A stretch of 56,941 bases of DNA from CAZESH01 sp964514665 (GCA_964514665.1 CAZESH010000001.1:1-56941); one strand, 5' to 3'. Positions 25,100 to 34,212 are shown, numbered from the stretch's first letter. Notes: generated by a model from the letters alone, not told the origin. A program made the numbers and translations.

Positions 25100-25157
25100 T
25101 CAGATCAAATTTCAATGAGAACCACTAAGAGAACCCCAATGCAGTGAGGTGAAAAAA

Positions 25158-25823
25158 TTGAGCGAATCGTTGGAGCAATGGATGGAAGAGCTGCTGAGGC
25201 TTGATGATGAAAAGGATCGGATGACAGACAAACAAATCAAAATCATTGAGGCGGCCATCGAGGCTTTCTCCGAAAAAGGCTTCGCCGCCACATCCACGAG
25301 TGAAATCGCACAGCGGGCCGGTGTTGCAGAAGGTACGATATTCCGTCATTACAAGACGAAAAAAGATCTGCTCTTGTCCATTGTCGCCCCCACCATGGCG
25401 CGTTTTATCGCCCCTTTTCTGCTGCGGGATTTTTCCAAGGTGCTGGACACAAAATATGCCCGCTTCGAGGATTTTTTGCGGGCGATCATGATGAACCGGA
25501 TTGAGTTCGTGAAACGTCATGCCGATGTGTTGAAAATCATGCTGCAGGAGATCCCTTTTCATCCGGAGTTGAAGGAACAGTTCGCGGAAATCGTCGTCAG
25601 CCAGGTGCTGGTCCGAATGAAAGCGATTTTCGAGCGCTTTCAGCGGAAAGGGCAAATCGTCAACATGCCCACGGTCAGCGCGATTCGCCTGATGGCCACG
25701 GCAATGCTGGGATTCATCGCTTTTCGCTACATATTCCTGCCTGAATTGGAATGGGACGACGAGCAAGAAACGGAGAGCACCGTCCGCTTCATTCTGCACG
25801 GGCTCTCCGGTGAAAATAGATAA
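25158..25823 (+). CDS. TetR/AcrR family repressor of the ABC operon
   Basis: This 221-residue regulator has a TetR DNA-binding domain at about residues 25-70 (IIEAAIEAFSEKGFAATSTS, then AGVAEGTIFRHYKTKKDLL) and a divergent ligand-binding helical domain. It is the third gene of the exporter operon, 58 nt after the permease, so it probably represses its own promoter through the two operators at 23256 and 23306. TTG 25158 lies about 8 nt after GAGG. An in-frame GTG at 25149 is inside that site. Confidence 0.9.
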   Translation: MSESLEQWMEELLRLDDEKDRMTDKQIKIIEAAIEAFSEKGFAATSTSEIAQRAGVAEGTIFRHYKTKKDLLLSIVAPTMARFIAPFLLRDFSKVLDTKYARFEDFLRAIMMNRIEFVKRHADVLKIMLQEIPFHPELKEQFAEIVVSQVLVRMKAIFERFQRKGQIVNMPTVSAIRLMATAMLGFIAFRYIFLPELEWDDEQETESTVRFILHGLSGENR

Positions 25824-25852
25824 GGATATGAAGAGGCTGCTTTGGACAGCCC

Positions 25853-27142
25853 CTATGCGGCGGAATTCGGCGGCTTGCCATGATACCCCTGCAGGCGAAG
25901 GTGGATCAGGAACAACAGGGCGAGCACGATTCCGCTGGCGACGAATGGGGCGTGATAGCCCCATTCGTCCCACAGCTTTCCCGACAGGACCGGACCGACG
26001 ATCAGTCCCGCGCCCTCCACCGTCAGAAAAAATCCCCATATCGCTCCTCGTTCCTGCTTGGGTATTGCCCCGGCGATCAGCGCATTCCATGACGGAATGA
26101 TCATGGCATAGCCGACCCCCAGCATGATGACAAGAGCGAACAAAGCCGGACCCTGCCGCACAAAAGTGAAAATCAAGAGAGCGGCAGCGGTGAACGGAAA
26201 GGCGATATGCAGCACCCAGCGCGTCCCCCACTTGTCCACCAGCTTCCCGATCGGGAACAAGAATGCAATCGTCACCGTGCCGCCGATTAACAGCAGCAGG
26301 CTGTATTGATGCGGAGTCAAATTCAATATTTTGGTCGTATAGAGCGTCATTACCGGGATCAGCAGTCCAATTGAAAAATTCTGCATGAACATTGCCGGAA
26401 ACAGCCATTTGCTAATGTGCAGGGAGCTGCGGATCTGCCGGAAATAGGCGGTTATGTCATGGCTCCAATCCCGCCATTTACGCAGCCGTGAGGGTACAGT
26501 TTCCGAATGCTGCTGCGCTTTGAACGGGAGCGATTGTTCCTGCGTTGAAGGCTTGCTCTTGCCCCGCCCCGGCAGAAATAATGCAATGAGAATAACGGCC
26601 GCCATCAGCAGAAACATGAGACGAAAAGCCGACACATACGTTTGATCGACGAACAGATTGATCACGATCGGTCCCAGGCCCGCTCCGGACAGCCAGGCAA
26701 TATAGATTACGCTCATGACGGTGCCTCTCGCCTGATCGCCCACCATTTCCGTAGCTCCGGAAATCACGCAGGGCCACAGCGGCGAGGTTCCCACACCCAG
26801 CAATCCGCTGGCCACGATGATCCAAGCTTTGGAACCGGAAAACGCCATCATGATCACGGAAATATAAGCAATAATCAAGGCGACGACCATTGTATAGCGG
26901 TAGCCGATGCGATCGATCACCCATCCGGTGGGACTGCGAAACAGATTATCCCCGATATACGCCATCGAAAGCGAAATGCCGATCGAAAAAGCGGACAAGC
27001 CCAGAACGGACTTCATATACACAGGTAAAATCGTAACGATTAACGCCCCTTTTACAAATTCGACAAAAAATAATATGAAAAGCAGTTGAATCACGAACGG
27101 AGACAGCAGCTTGCGCTGATTAGACCCTGTTCTCACTTTCAT
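25853..27142 (-). CDS. Major facilitator superfamily transporter
   Basis: This 429-residue protein has about 12 hydrophobic helices. The cytoplasmic loop after helix 2 carries GWVIDRIGYRYTMV, the MFS motif A position, and the second half repeats it as GKLVDKWGTRW. A polar central loop separates the two halves (about residues 195-230). Such proteins are usually drug or metabolite exporters; the substrate is unknown. ATG 27142 is the likely start, though GTG codons nearby are possible. It converges on the TetR gene. Confidence 0.88.
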   Translation of the reverse strand: MKVRTGSNQRKLLSPFVIQLLFILFFVEFVKGALIVTILPVYMKSVLGLSAFSIGISLSMAYIGDNLFRSPTGWVIDRIGYRYTMVVALIIAYISVIMMAFSGSKAWIIVASGLLGVGTSPLWPCVISGATEMVGDQARGTVMSVIYIAWLSGAGLGPIVINLFVDQTYVSAFRLMFLLMAAVILIALFLPGRGKSKPSTQEQSLPFKAQQHSETVPSRLRKWRDWSHDITAYFRQIRSSLHISKWLFPAMFMQNFSIGLLIPVMTLYTTKILNLTPHQYSLLLLIGGTVTIAFLFPIGKLVDKWGTRWVLHIAFPFTAAALLIFTFVRQGPALFALVIMLGVGYAMIIPSWNALIAGAIPKQERGAIWGFFLTVEGAGLIVGPVLSGKLWDEWGYHAPFVASGIVLALLFLIHLRLQGYHGKPPNSAA

Positions 27143-27251
27143 CCCTTCCACCGCCAAACCGTGATTTTCATTTTCAATCTCGTTGTATTATTGTAGCAGC
27201 ACTTTGAGATTATACCATATCCGCAAAAAATAGTTGAACCCTGCAGCAGAT

Positions 27252-27279
27252 TTGATATACTCATTTTATTTGCTATACT
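27252..27279 (+). promoter_or_regulatory. Promoter of speA
   Basis: TTGATA (27252-27257) and TATACT (27274-27279) are 16 bp apart with a TG extension. A second set, TTGAAC (27234) and TATACT (27256), overlaps it. Confidence 0.55.
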
Positions 27280-27328
27280 GATTGGCAGGTAAGCAGTTTT
27301 CGTTATATTTGAAAGGAAGATGAGCATA

Positions 27329-28798
27329 ATGGATCAGCGGCAAACGCCTTTATTCAGCGCAGTGGTAAAGCATGCGGAACAAAATCCTCTGCAATTTCAT
27401 ATTCCCGGCCATAAGAAAGGGGCTGGCATGGAAGCGGAATTCCGCTCGTTTATCGGAGACAACGCGCTTTCGATCGATTTGATCAATATAGCACCGCTTG
27501 ACGACCTGCACCGCCCTTCGGGGATTATCAAGCAGGCGCAGGAACTAGCGGCGGAGGCTTTCGGAGCCGACGCCACCTTTTTCTCCGTTCAAGGTACAAG
27601 TGGAGCGATCATGACGATGATTCTCTCGGTTTGCGGGCCTGGCGACAAAATCATCGTTCCCCGCAACGTGCATAAATCCATTATGGCAGCGATCATCTTT
27701 GCCGGTGCCAAACCGATTTTCGTCTCGCCGACGATGGACCCGGGTCTCGGCATTGCACACGGCATCACCACCGGCTCGGTCAAACGCGCGCTAGAGCTTC
27801 ATTCCGACGCCAAAGCGGTGCTGGTGATCAATCCGACCTATTACGGCGTTTGCGCCGATCTGAAAGAAATTGTCGAGTTGGTCCACAGCTATGATATTCC
27901 CGTTCTTGTTGATGAAGCGCACGGCGTTCACATTCATTTTCACGACAAGCTGCCTTTATCGGCCATGCAGGCAGGTGCCGATATGGCCGCCACAAGCGTT
28001 CACAAGCTCGGCGGCTCGCTGACGCAAAGCTCTGTGCTGAACATCAGAAAAGAACGAGTCAATCCGGAGCACGTGCAGTCGATTATCAGCATGCTGACCA
28101 CCACTTCAACCTCCTATCTGCTGCTTTCCTCGCTCGACTGCGCCAGAAAGCACTTGGCGCTGAACGGACACGCCATGGCCGAGCATGCCCTCAGCCTGGC
28201 CCGCCATGCGCGAGAGCAGATTAACCAGATGAATGGATTGTACTGCTTTGGCGAGGAAATTCTAGGAACGGAAGCCACCTTTGATTATGATCCGACCAAG
28301 CTGACCATTCACGTCCGCAAGCTGGGCTTGACCGGCTACGAGGTGGAAAATTGGCTGCGCGATGAATTTAACATTGAAGTCGAGCTAAGCGACATGTACA
28401 ACATTCTCTGTCTGATCACACCGGGAGACAGCCTTGAAACGGTGGATGCGCTGATTCAGGCGCTGAGGTGGTTGTCGGCGGAAAACTACAACCTCAAGGA
28501 ACATGCCGAGGTGATCGTAAGGGTGCCGGAAATCCCTCACCTCTCCCTCTCGCCGAGAAACGCCTTTTATGCCGATACGGAAACGATTTCTTTTGCCGAA
28601 GCCGCCGGAAGAATCATTGCCGAGTTCATTTTTGTCTATCCTCCCGGTATCCCCATCCTGCTTCCGGGCGAGGTCATCTCACAGGAAAACATCGATTATA
28701 TTACGGAGCACATCGAAGTCGGTCTGCCCGTTCAGGGACCTGAAGACAAGACGATGAAACAAATCAAGGTGATTGTGGAGAGCGAAGCGATCATTTGA
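27329..28798 (+). CDS. speA: Arginine decarboxylase, SpeA type
   Basis: This 489-residue PLP-dependent fold type I enzyme matches B. subtilis SpeA along its whole length: FHIPGHKKGAGM, NALSIDLINI, VDEAHGVHIHFHD, and the PLP lysine in SVHKLGGSLTQSS. It makes agmatine from arginine, the first step of polyamine synthesis in Bacillus. The family also holds lysine and ornithine decarboxylases, but the short Bacillus-type form points to arginine. ATG 27329 matches the family start; ATG 27320 is too close to AAGGAAG. No speB or speE gene is nearby. Confidence 0.93.
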   Translation: MDQRQTPLFSAVVKHAEQNPLQFHIPGHKKGAGMEAEFRSFIGDNALSIDLINIAPLDDLHRPSGIIKQAQELAAEAFGADATFFSVQGTSGAIMTMILSVCGPGDKIIVPRNVHKSIMAAIIFAGAKPIFVSPTMDPGLGIAHGITTGSVKRALELHSDAKAVLVINPTYYGVCADLKEIVELVHSYDIPVLVDEAHGVHIHFHDKLPLSAMQAGADMAATSVHKLGGSLTQSSVLNIRKERVNPEHVQSIISMLTTTSTSYLLLSSLDCARKHLALNGHAMAEHALSLARHAREQINQMNGLYCFGEEILGTEATFDYDPTKLTIHVRKLGLTGYEVENWLRDEFNIEVELSDMYNILCLITPGDSLETVDALIQALRWLSAENYNLKEHAEVIVRVPEIPHLSLSPRNAFYADTETISFAEAAGRIIAEFIFVYPPGIPILLPGEVISQENIDYITEHIEVGLPVQGPEDKTMKQIKVIVESEAII

Positions 28799-28813
28799 AG
28801 CTTCCTGCGCAAA

Positions 28814-28863
28814 AAAATAACGAAGGCGGCACCCTACAGCAATCGGTGTTCCTTCGTTATTTT
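28814..28863 (+). terminator. Terminator of speA
   Basis: AAAATAACGAAGG pairs perfectly with CCTTCGTTATTTT around a 24-nt loop holding a small inner stem (CACC with GGTG). Confidence 0.8.
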
Positions 28864-28904
28864 CTGTTTGCATCGGTTGAAGATTCCGTAATCTGACACT
28901 CCCT

Positions 28905-29195
28905 TCAGTATTGTTCGCTCGCATCAAGCGAAGGCAGCCGTTGGCTCAGAAAATGAGAAAGCTCCTCGGCGTCTTCCTTCATCTTGATTTTGTAAATTCG
29001 CTGCAGGTATTCTATGTTTCCCACATCCTCCGCCGAAAGCAACGACGAGCGCCCCGTCTGCATACAAACTACGAGCGGTTTGCCGAAGAAACTGTCGGTG
29101 TAAACGATAGCCAGATCAAAACGGTTCCGCTCTGAAGCATAGCCCAAAAAGTGGACCGGCGTCCTTTCGGAAACATCATACATTTGTTCAAACAT
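28905..29195 (-). CDS. DUF3055 family protein
   Basis: This 96-residue protein is recognised by FDLAIVYTDSFFGKPLVVCM, the core of the DUF3055 family of Bacillales. No signal peptide or membrane helix is visible. The role is unknown. ATG 29195 follows AAGGAGG. It is a single gene convergent with speA. Confidence 0.82.
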   Translation of the reverse strand: MFEQMYDVSERTPVHFLGYASERNRFDLAIVYTDSFFGKPLVVCMQTGRSSLLSAEDVGNIEYLQRIYKIKMKEDAEELSHFLSQRLPSLDASEQY

Positions 29196-29329
29196 AGCAT
29201 GCCTCCTTAATTATTTTCAGAATATTTACACAATTAAATTATACCATAAATCCCTATTTCGTGATGACAAAATTGCTTGCGGTTCGATGGCAAAATTTTG
29301 AACGTTGTCTGCATTCGAAGCGCCTTTTA

Positions 29330-29358
29330 TTGTAAATGCAGAGGGTTAGTGCTATGAT
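29330..29358 (+). promoter_or_regulatory. Promoter of the DUF1885 gene
   Basis: TTGTAA (29330-29335) and TATGAT (29353-29358) are 17 bp apart, with TGC before the -10. Confidence 0.65.
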
Positions 29359-29406
29359 GATTTGTGGGTATTTTTCCATTCATACTTAACAAGGTGGGTG
29401 TATTCG

Positions 29407-29826
29407 TTGAGTCAAAGTGCTTACATAACATTTGTAGAAGGTTCAGCCGTATCTTCCGTTACCCTAGATGAAATCAAGCAGCAATTGCTGCATTATAAGG
29501 AACAGACAGCTTTGACCGGCCAGCAGCTCGATTGGGACTATGCGGAATCGGCATTTCCTTATTCGATCGAGACCAAGCCGGATGCGGAAAACCAGTGGTT
29601 TTATTTAAAGGGGAAAAATGAGCTTTATAAATATATTCTATTCGGCATTGGCGAAAAAATTGAGGGTAATTCTGAAATTCATTACGTGCAGGTTGTTCTG
29701 CCTGATGACTGCACGCATGGCGACAAAGCCAAAGGCAATGAGTTCTGCAAATATTTGGCCAAAAAATGGAAGGCAGAGCTTCATATGTTTAACGACAGAA
29801 TCATGTATTTCAATCCCAGAAAATAA
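29407..29826 (+). CDS. DUF1885 family protein
   Basis: This 139-residue soluble protein begins MSQSAYITFVEGSA and has WFYLKGKNELYKYILFGIG, HYVQVVLPDDCTHGDK and a terminal MYFNPRK, matching the small DUF1885 family of Bacillales as I remember it. Its function is unknown. TTG 29407 lies 9 nt after AAGGTGG and gives the family start; the longer upstream frame is not needed. It has its own promoter and terminator. Confidence 0.75.
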   Translation: MSQSAYITFVEGSAVSSVTLDEIKQQLLHYKEQTALTGQQLDWDYAESAFPYSIETKPDAENQWFYLKGKNELYKYILFGIGEKIEGNSEIHYVQVVLPDDCTHGDKAKGNEFCKYLAKKWKAELHMFNDRIMYFNPRK

Positions 29827-29850
29827 GGCATTTATTCGCATTAACATTTG

Positions 29851-29896
29851 AAAAAAGCTTCAAATCTGCCTGAATTCCGCGGATTGAAGTTTTTTT
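29851..29896 (+). terminator. Terminator of the DUF1885 gene
   Basis: CTTCAAATC pairs imperfectly with GGATTGAAG, extended by A6 and T7 tracts. Confidence 0.75.
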
Positions 29897-29913
29897 GTTT
29901 TTTATATGCCAAC

Positions 29914-29942
29914 AAAAAAGCTGAATCCGCAAAGGATTCAGC
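29914..29942 (-). terminator. Terminator of the DUF1292 gene
   Basis: GCTGAATCC and GGATTCAGC form a perfect 9-bp stem with T6 on the minus strand. Confidence 0.88.
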
Positions 29943-29977
29943 ATGAAAATAAAGGGCAATAGCGGTATTCTTAAAGA

Positions 29978-30280
29978 TTACTTCGCATTCTCCTCGGCAG
30001 CCAGCTTCTCATAAACGGCCACGACTCTTTCCCATTCCTCATCGTCCTCAACATTGACCAAGAAAGCCTCTCCATCCTCTTCTTCAACCCGGAAGATCAT
30101 GCCGTCTGCTTCGGCATCGTTCTTATCCAATAAAACCGCATAGGTTTGTCCGCTGGTTTCAAAAGAAAAAACCATCATCATTTCATGCTCTTGGCCGGAT
30201 TCGTCTGTAACCAGAAATACCGGTTCTTCGTCATGCTCGTGATCATGGTTGCAATTCTCGTCGTGCTGATGCTCACTCAT
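29978..30280 (-). CDS. DUF1292 protein with His-rich N-terminus
   Basis: This 100-residue acidic protein belongs to the DUF1292 (YrzB-like) group: VFSFETSGQTYAVLLDK and FRVEEEDGEAFLVNVEDDEE. Its first 20 residues contain five His, several Asp and Glu, and one Cys (HQHDENCNHDHEHDE), which looks like a metal-binding extension. YrzB-type proteins have no proven function. ATG 30280 follows GAGG. Confidence 0.83.
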   Translation of the reverse strand: MSEHQHDENCNHDHEHDEEPVFLVTDESGQEHEMMMVFSFETSGQTYAVLLDKNDAEADGMIFRVEEEDGEAFLVNVEDDEEWERVVAVYEKLAAEENAK

Positions 30281-30463
30281 TCTAAGACCTCATTTCATTG
30301 TGGTTTCAAGCTCCATTTCATGGTAACATGACGGATCAACCAGGTCAAATTGCACCCTGGAAAGTCATCCTCGGACGTTCGCTCCGGCAGCAAAATAGCC
30401 CATTAAAGTGAAGTCAAGCTCCGATGCTTATTCCGGTTACTTTCATGTGGCCCAAAAGCAAAA

Positions 30464-30485
30464 AAGGCCTGCCTGGGGCAGACCT
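30464..30485 (-). terminator. Terminator of the secreted 30502-31113 protein gene
   Basis: AAGGTCTGCC and GGCAGGCCTT pair with one mismatch and end in a T tract on the minus strand. Confidence 0.8.
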
Positions 30486-30501
30486 TTGCGTTAAACGTGC
30501 A

Positions 30502-31113
30502 TTATTGATCGGAGCGGGAATTGAGCACTCTTTCCGAAACCGGTGTGTATTTCACCGAGCCGTCCTGCTTCATGTAAAGCCTGACCACGTATTTTCCGGA
30601 ATATTTGAAGTCGACAACCGTCGGTGTCGTTCCCCACCAGAAGCTCTCGGATTGCTTTGTCAACGCCTTCTCTTCACTGTAAACCACTTCTCCGTATGGA
30701 TCCTCCAACGTCATCTTCAATGAGGAAACATCGGTTTTCAAGCTGTCAATCCAGTTTAAAATGTACAGGCTGTATTTGTCGCCGCGGGATACATCTCCGA
30801 TAATCTGATACTTCTTGGAATCGATTACCATCATATGCACATTCGGCTTGTAAATATTGACCGTTTGATTTTCTTGATCGTACTGAACGAGGGCTTGAAG
30901 CGAGCTTGCCATGTCATTCAACGACATGACGACCTTTTTGCCGCCCCCATTTTTGGCGTCGAGCACGATACCCCCGGAGCCGGTATCCGTATCATTTATC
31001 AGGACCTTAATTCTTTTGCCCTTGTACGTATCGTAAATGTCATCTGCAAAAACGGTGGCCCCGCCAACCAGCGACAAGATCAACACAAGAGTCAGGAATC
31101 GCCTAAATTTCAT
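30502..31113 (-). CDS. Secreted protein with copper-amine-oxidase-N-like fold
   Basis: The 203-residue protein has a signal peptide (KFRRFLTLVLILSLVGG, cut near ATVFADD). The next 75 residues (GKRIKVLINDTDT, VVMSLNDMASSLQALVQYDQ, TVNIYKP) resemble the copper amine oxidase N-terminal or stalk domain that is common in Paenibacillus exported proteins. The rest is a beta-rich domain of about 100 residues (MTLEDPYGEVVYSEEKAL and KYVVRLYMKQDG). No enzyme motif is visible, so a cell-surface binding role is only a guess. ATG 31113 follows GGAGGT. Confidence 0.75.
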   Translation of the reverse strand: MKFRRFLTLVLILSLVGGATVFADDIYDTYKGKRIKVLINDTDTGSGGIVLDAKNGGGKKVVMSLNDMASSLQALVQYDQENQTVNIYKPNVHMMVIDSKKYQIIGDVSRGDKYSLYILNWIDSLKTDVSSLKMTLEDPYGEVVYSEEKALTKQSESFWWGTTPTVVDFKYSGKYVVRLYMKQDGSVKYTPVSERVLNSRSDQ

Positions 31114-31194
31114 AAAATGTAGACCTCCATCAAGTTGTCTTTTATGCTTGTTTATACGCCTGTTTTTCAAAAGAGTTGCGTTATCAAAAAAAAA

Positions 31195-31569
31195 TCATTC
31201 AATGCGCCGGATTGTGCAATTTAAGGTTGACGGAGCAAGCTGACGCAGCTTATCCTCGCATCTCCCCTTAAGTACGGCCGGCATCATCGTGCAGTGATGC
31301 TCATATCCGCGGTAAACATACATGATGTGAACGTCCCGCTGTGCGGTCAGCTCCTCCAGCACGATTCTGCAGCCGGCACGGCGCAGCGATCTTTTTACGC
31401 TGAGATGCTCGCGCTCTGCCGCATCCGCAAGCCGATCGATAAAGTCAATCCATACACGCTCCATTTTCAAGCTTCCGGTCTTTTTGCGATCCCACTGCAG
31501 GGCTTTGAATAGATGAAGCGTAACCATATAATCGTGAATTTGCCTTTCCACCTGTTCATCAATGTTCAA
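31195..31569 (-). CDS. Small basic protein under a LexA-box promoter, function unknown
   Basis: This 124-residue protein has no signal or membrane helix. It is rich in Arg and Lys, with helical text (ERVWIDFIDRLADAAEREHL and SVKRSLRRAGCRIVLEEL) and four Cys spread over the C-terminal half. I do not recognise the family. TTG 31569 lies 6 nt after AAGGCGGTG and is preferred to GTG 31578. Its promoter (31620-31648) carries a perfect Bacillus-type SOS box inside the spacer, so induction by DNA damage is predicted. It is divergent from the MBL-fold gene. Confidence 0.75.
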   Translation of the reverse strand: MNIDEQVERQIHDYMVTLHLFKALQWDRKKTGSLKMERVWIDFIDRLADAAEREHLSVKRSLRRAGCRIVLEELTAQRDVHIMYVYRGYEHHCTMMPAVLKGRCEDKLRQLAPSTLNCTIRRIE

Positions 31570-31619
31570 AGGACACACCGCCTTGTTGTTAACAGAATGA
31601 CGTGAATGGTTCTGTCCCC

Positions 31620-31648
31620 ATTATACGAACGTACGTTTGTATTTTCAA
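31620..31648 (-). promoter_or_regulatory. Promoter of the 31195-31569 gene
   Basis: On the minus strand TTGAAA (31648-31643) and TATAAT (31625-31620) are exactly 17 bp apart. The spacer contains the SOS box. Confidence 0.85.
31626..31639. promoter_or_regulatory. LexA-binding SOS box
   Basis: CGAACGTACGTTTG fits the Gram-positive LexA consensus CGAACRNRYGTTYG at every position. It abuts the -10 element, where bound LexA would block RNA polymerase. Confidence 0.82.
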
Positions 31649-31745
31649 GCGGCATTCCGATGTGTGGGTTTAACACTTTTCTTCGCATACAAAACATGGT
31701 AAATTTATAATGCCGATGCAGCACACCGGAAAGGGCGGTCGATCA

Positions 31746-32480
31746 ATGAGCTTAAAATTGCAAATGGCAGGCACGGGCAGCGCTTTTGCCAAAAATTACT
31801 TTAACAATAATGCCCTGCTTTATATCGGCGATTATACGCTGATGATCGATTTCGGCATAACCGCGCCGTTGGCGCTGCACCAAATGAATATCCCGCTGGA
31901 TCGCATAGACGGAATCCTCATCACCCATATGCATGCCGATCATATCGGAGGCTTGGAGGAGTTTGCGTTTCAAATGAAATATATATTTAAAAAGCGGATA
32001 AAACTGTTTGTTCCCCGTTTATTGATTCAGCCATTGTGGGAGCATTCGCTGAAAGCGGGAATGGAAAGCACGGAAGACGCAGGTCTGGAGAACTTCTTTG
32101 CGCTTGTGCCGCTGGAGGAAGGTTCTCCCTTTAAGGTTGCGGACGGACTCAGCATGGAGATTCTCAGAACCGAGCATGTGCCGGGAAAGCTGAGCTATTC
32201 GCTGCTGATCAATGAGACGATTTTTTATTCCGCAGACATACGCTTTAACCGCAAACTGCTGGAGGACATTTACAACGAAAGAAAATGCAGGCACGTCCTG
32301 CACGATTGCCAGCTGCAGCCCCCCGAGACGGTGCACGCTACACTGGACCAACTGTTGACGCTTCCCGAAGAGATCCAGAAGATCACGCTGCTGATGCATT
32401 ACGGCGATCAGATGCCGGATTATATCGGCAAAACGGGAAAAATGCGCTTTATCGAACAGCATAAAATTTATACATTATGA
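31746..32480 (+). CDS. MBL-fold metallo-hydrolase
   Basis: This 244-residue protein has the metallo-beta-lactamase fold with the metal motif THMHADHIGG (about residues 58-67), a leading GTGSAFAKNYFNNNALL, YSADIRF with the bridging Asp, and LLMHYGD near the end. It looks most like RNase Z-type hydrolases, but the substrate cannot be told. ATG 31746 lies after AAGGGCGG. It is transcribed away from the SOS-box gene and is probably not under that promoter. Confidence 0.85.
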   Translation: MSLKLQMAGTGSAFAKNYFNNNALLYIGDYTLMIDFGITAPLALHQMNIPLDRIDGILITHMHADHIGGLEEFAFQMKYIFKKRIKLFVPRLLIQPLWEHSLKAGMESTEDAGLENFFALVPLEEGSPFKVADGLSMEILRTEHVPGKLSYSLLINETIFYSADIRFNRKLLEDIYNERKCRHVLHDCQLQPPETVHATLDQLLTLPEEIQKITLLMHYGDQMPDYIGKTGKMRFIEQHKIYTL

Positions 32481-32536
32481 GAAACTCCCATCGCAGCATC
32501 CAAGTCCATACGAGCCACTTTAATAAACATGCGGTG

Positions 32537-32558
32537 AACGCCTTTTGGCGTTTTTTTT
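32537..32558 (+). terminator. Terminator of the MBL-fold gene
   Basis: AACGCC and GGCGTT pair around TTTT and run into T8. Confidence 0.85.
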
Positions 32559-32691
32559 ACATTTTCAAACCAAAAATTCATCATTGAAGGTAGACGAATC
32601 AGGACTGGAGTATGTATAATGAGTTCTTGTGAATAACGGACCTGCTTTTAAATCAAAGAAGCTGCAGCAAACGTAAAAGGAGAACAAGAAC

Positions 32692-34146
32692 TTGAATTTA
32701 CATCAATTGAAGCTTTCGTGGCTTTCCAATGCACGAAAGGACATTTTAGCAGGCATGACGGTGGCTTTCGCGCTCATTCCCGAAGCGATCGCCTTTTCCA
32801 TTCTGGCCGGGGTCGACCCGATGGTCGGATTATACGCTTCATTTTGTATCGCGGTTACGATCTCGATTGTAGGCGGAAGACCGGGAATGATCTCTGCCGC
32901 TACGGGAGCGATGGCCTCGCTTATGGGACCGATCATCGCCAGCTACGGAATCGAATATCTGTTTGCCGCCACCATCTTGACCGGCCTTCTGCAGTATGTA
33001 ATGGGACTGCTGAAATTCGGACGCTTCATCACATTTATTCCGCATTCGGTGATTACCGGTTTCGTCAACGCTTTGGCCATTATTATCTTCATGGCGCAAA
33101 TCCCCAATTTTTCCGGAGCGAATTGGCAAATGTACGCGATGGTAGCCGCAACACTGGCCGTCATCTATTTGTTTCCGCGTATTACAAAGGCCGTTCCTTC
33201 GGCTTTGGTTGCAATCATCGTGATGACCATTTTGAGTATCACAATGGGGCTCAATCTGCGCACAGTCGGCGATATGGGGGAAATTACCCAAGCGCTGCCC
33301 TATTTTCATCTCCCCCACATCGAATTTTCGATTCATGCCATCCTCAATCTTCTCCCCTATTCCTTGGCATTAGCCATAGTCGGCATGACGGAAACCTTGA
33401 TGACCTCTACGATCGTGGATGAAATGACAGAAACCAAGAGCGACAAGAACAAGGAAATCAGAGGACAAGGAATCGCCAACGCCATAGCCGGGTGCTTTGG
33501 CGGCATGGCCGGCTGCGCGATGATCGGCCAAACCGTAATCAATGTAAAATCGGGCGGAAGAACGCGCTTGTCCACATTTACCGCAGGCGTCTTTCTGCTG
33601 TTTTTGATTCTGGTATTGGGCGGTATCGTCAAACAAATACCGATGGCTGCATTAGTCGGAGTAATGTTCATGGTATCCATCGGCACTTTCGATTGGGGCT
33701 CAATAAGAACCCTCAACCGCATTCCACGCAGCGACGCCACAGTAATGGTGGCCACTGTTGCGATCGTGGTCGCCACCTCGGATTTGGCAATCGGCGTATT
33801 GTCGGGTGTGGTGCTAAGCGCCGTGATCTTCGGCTGGAAGCTGTCGACCATCCAAGCCCGCGCCTCCTTTGAGTCGAACGGGTCAAAGCTTTACCAAATA
33901 TCGGGGCAGCTGTTTTTCGGCACAATGGCGCATTTTGTCGACCTGTTCGACTATAAAAACGATCCGCAGACCATTGTGATCGATTTCAGCTCCTCTCATG
34001 TCTGGGATCATTCCGCCGTAACCGCGATTGCCAAAACCATACTGAAATACCAGCAGATCGACAAGCGCGTCACCATCATCGGTCTCAATGAAGAAAGCAA
34101 AAAGCTGGTGGAGCAAATCGGCCTTGCCGCACCTTCTGCACATTAA
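32692..34146 (+). CDS. SulP family anion transporter with STAS domain
   Basis: This 484-residue membrane protein has a SulP core of about 10-14 helices (AFALIPEAIAFSILAGVDPM and GLYASFC, then PGMISAATGAMASL) and a cytoplasmic STAS domain at about residues 385-480 (IVIDFSSSHVWDHSAVTAI). The family carries sulfate, bicarbonate or other anions; the gene context does not decide. TTG 32692 lies 9 nt after AAAGGAG. Confidence 0.92.
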   Translation: MNLHQLKLSWLSNARKDILAGMTVAFALIPEAIAFSILAGVDPMVGLYASFCIAVTISIVGGRPGMISAATGAMASLMGPIIASYGIEYLFAATILTGLLQYVMGLLKFGRFITFIPHSVITGFVNALAIIIFMAQIPNFSGANWQMYAMVAATLAVIYLFPRITKAVPSALVAIIVMTILSITMGLNLRTVGDMGEITQALPYFHLPHIEFSIHAILNLLPYSLALAIVGMTETLMTSTIVDEMTETKSDKNKEIRGQGIANAIAGCFGGMAGCAMIGQTVINVKSGGRTRLSTFTAGVFLLFLILVLGGIVKQIPMAALVGVMFMVSIGTFDWGSIRTLNRIPRSDATVMVATVAIVVATSDLAIGVLSGVVLSAVIFGWKLSTIQARASFESNGSKLYQISGQLFFGTMAHFVDLFDYKNDPQTIVIDFSSSHVWDHSAVTAIAKTILKYQQIDKRVTIIGLNEESKKLVEQIGLAAPSAH

Positions 34147-34186
34147 AAAATGAGGCGGGACAGAAATGCCCCTCCGAAATTAGTCT

Positions 34187-34212
34187 AACCCGCTCAGTTG
34201 TTGAGCGGGTTT
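34187..34212 (+). terminator. Terminator of the SulP gene
   Basis: AACCCGCTCA and TGAGCGGGTT make a 10-bp stem around GTTGT with a short T tract. Confidence 0.8.

Noticed and set aside
25125..26408. 427-codon minus-strand frame over the TetR gene and the MFS 3' end
   Set aside because: It crosses two real genes and shows no family features.
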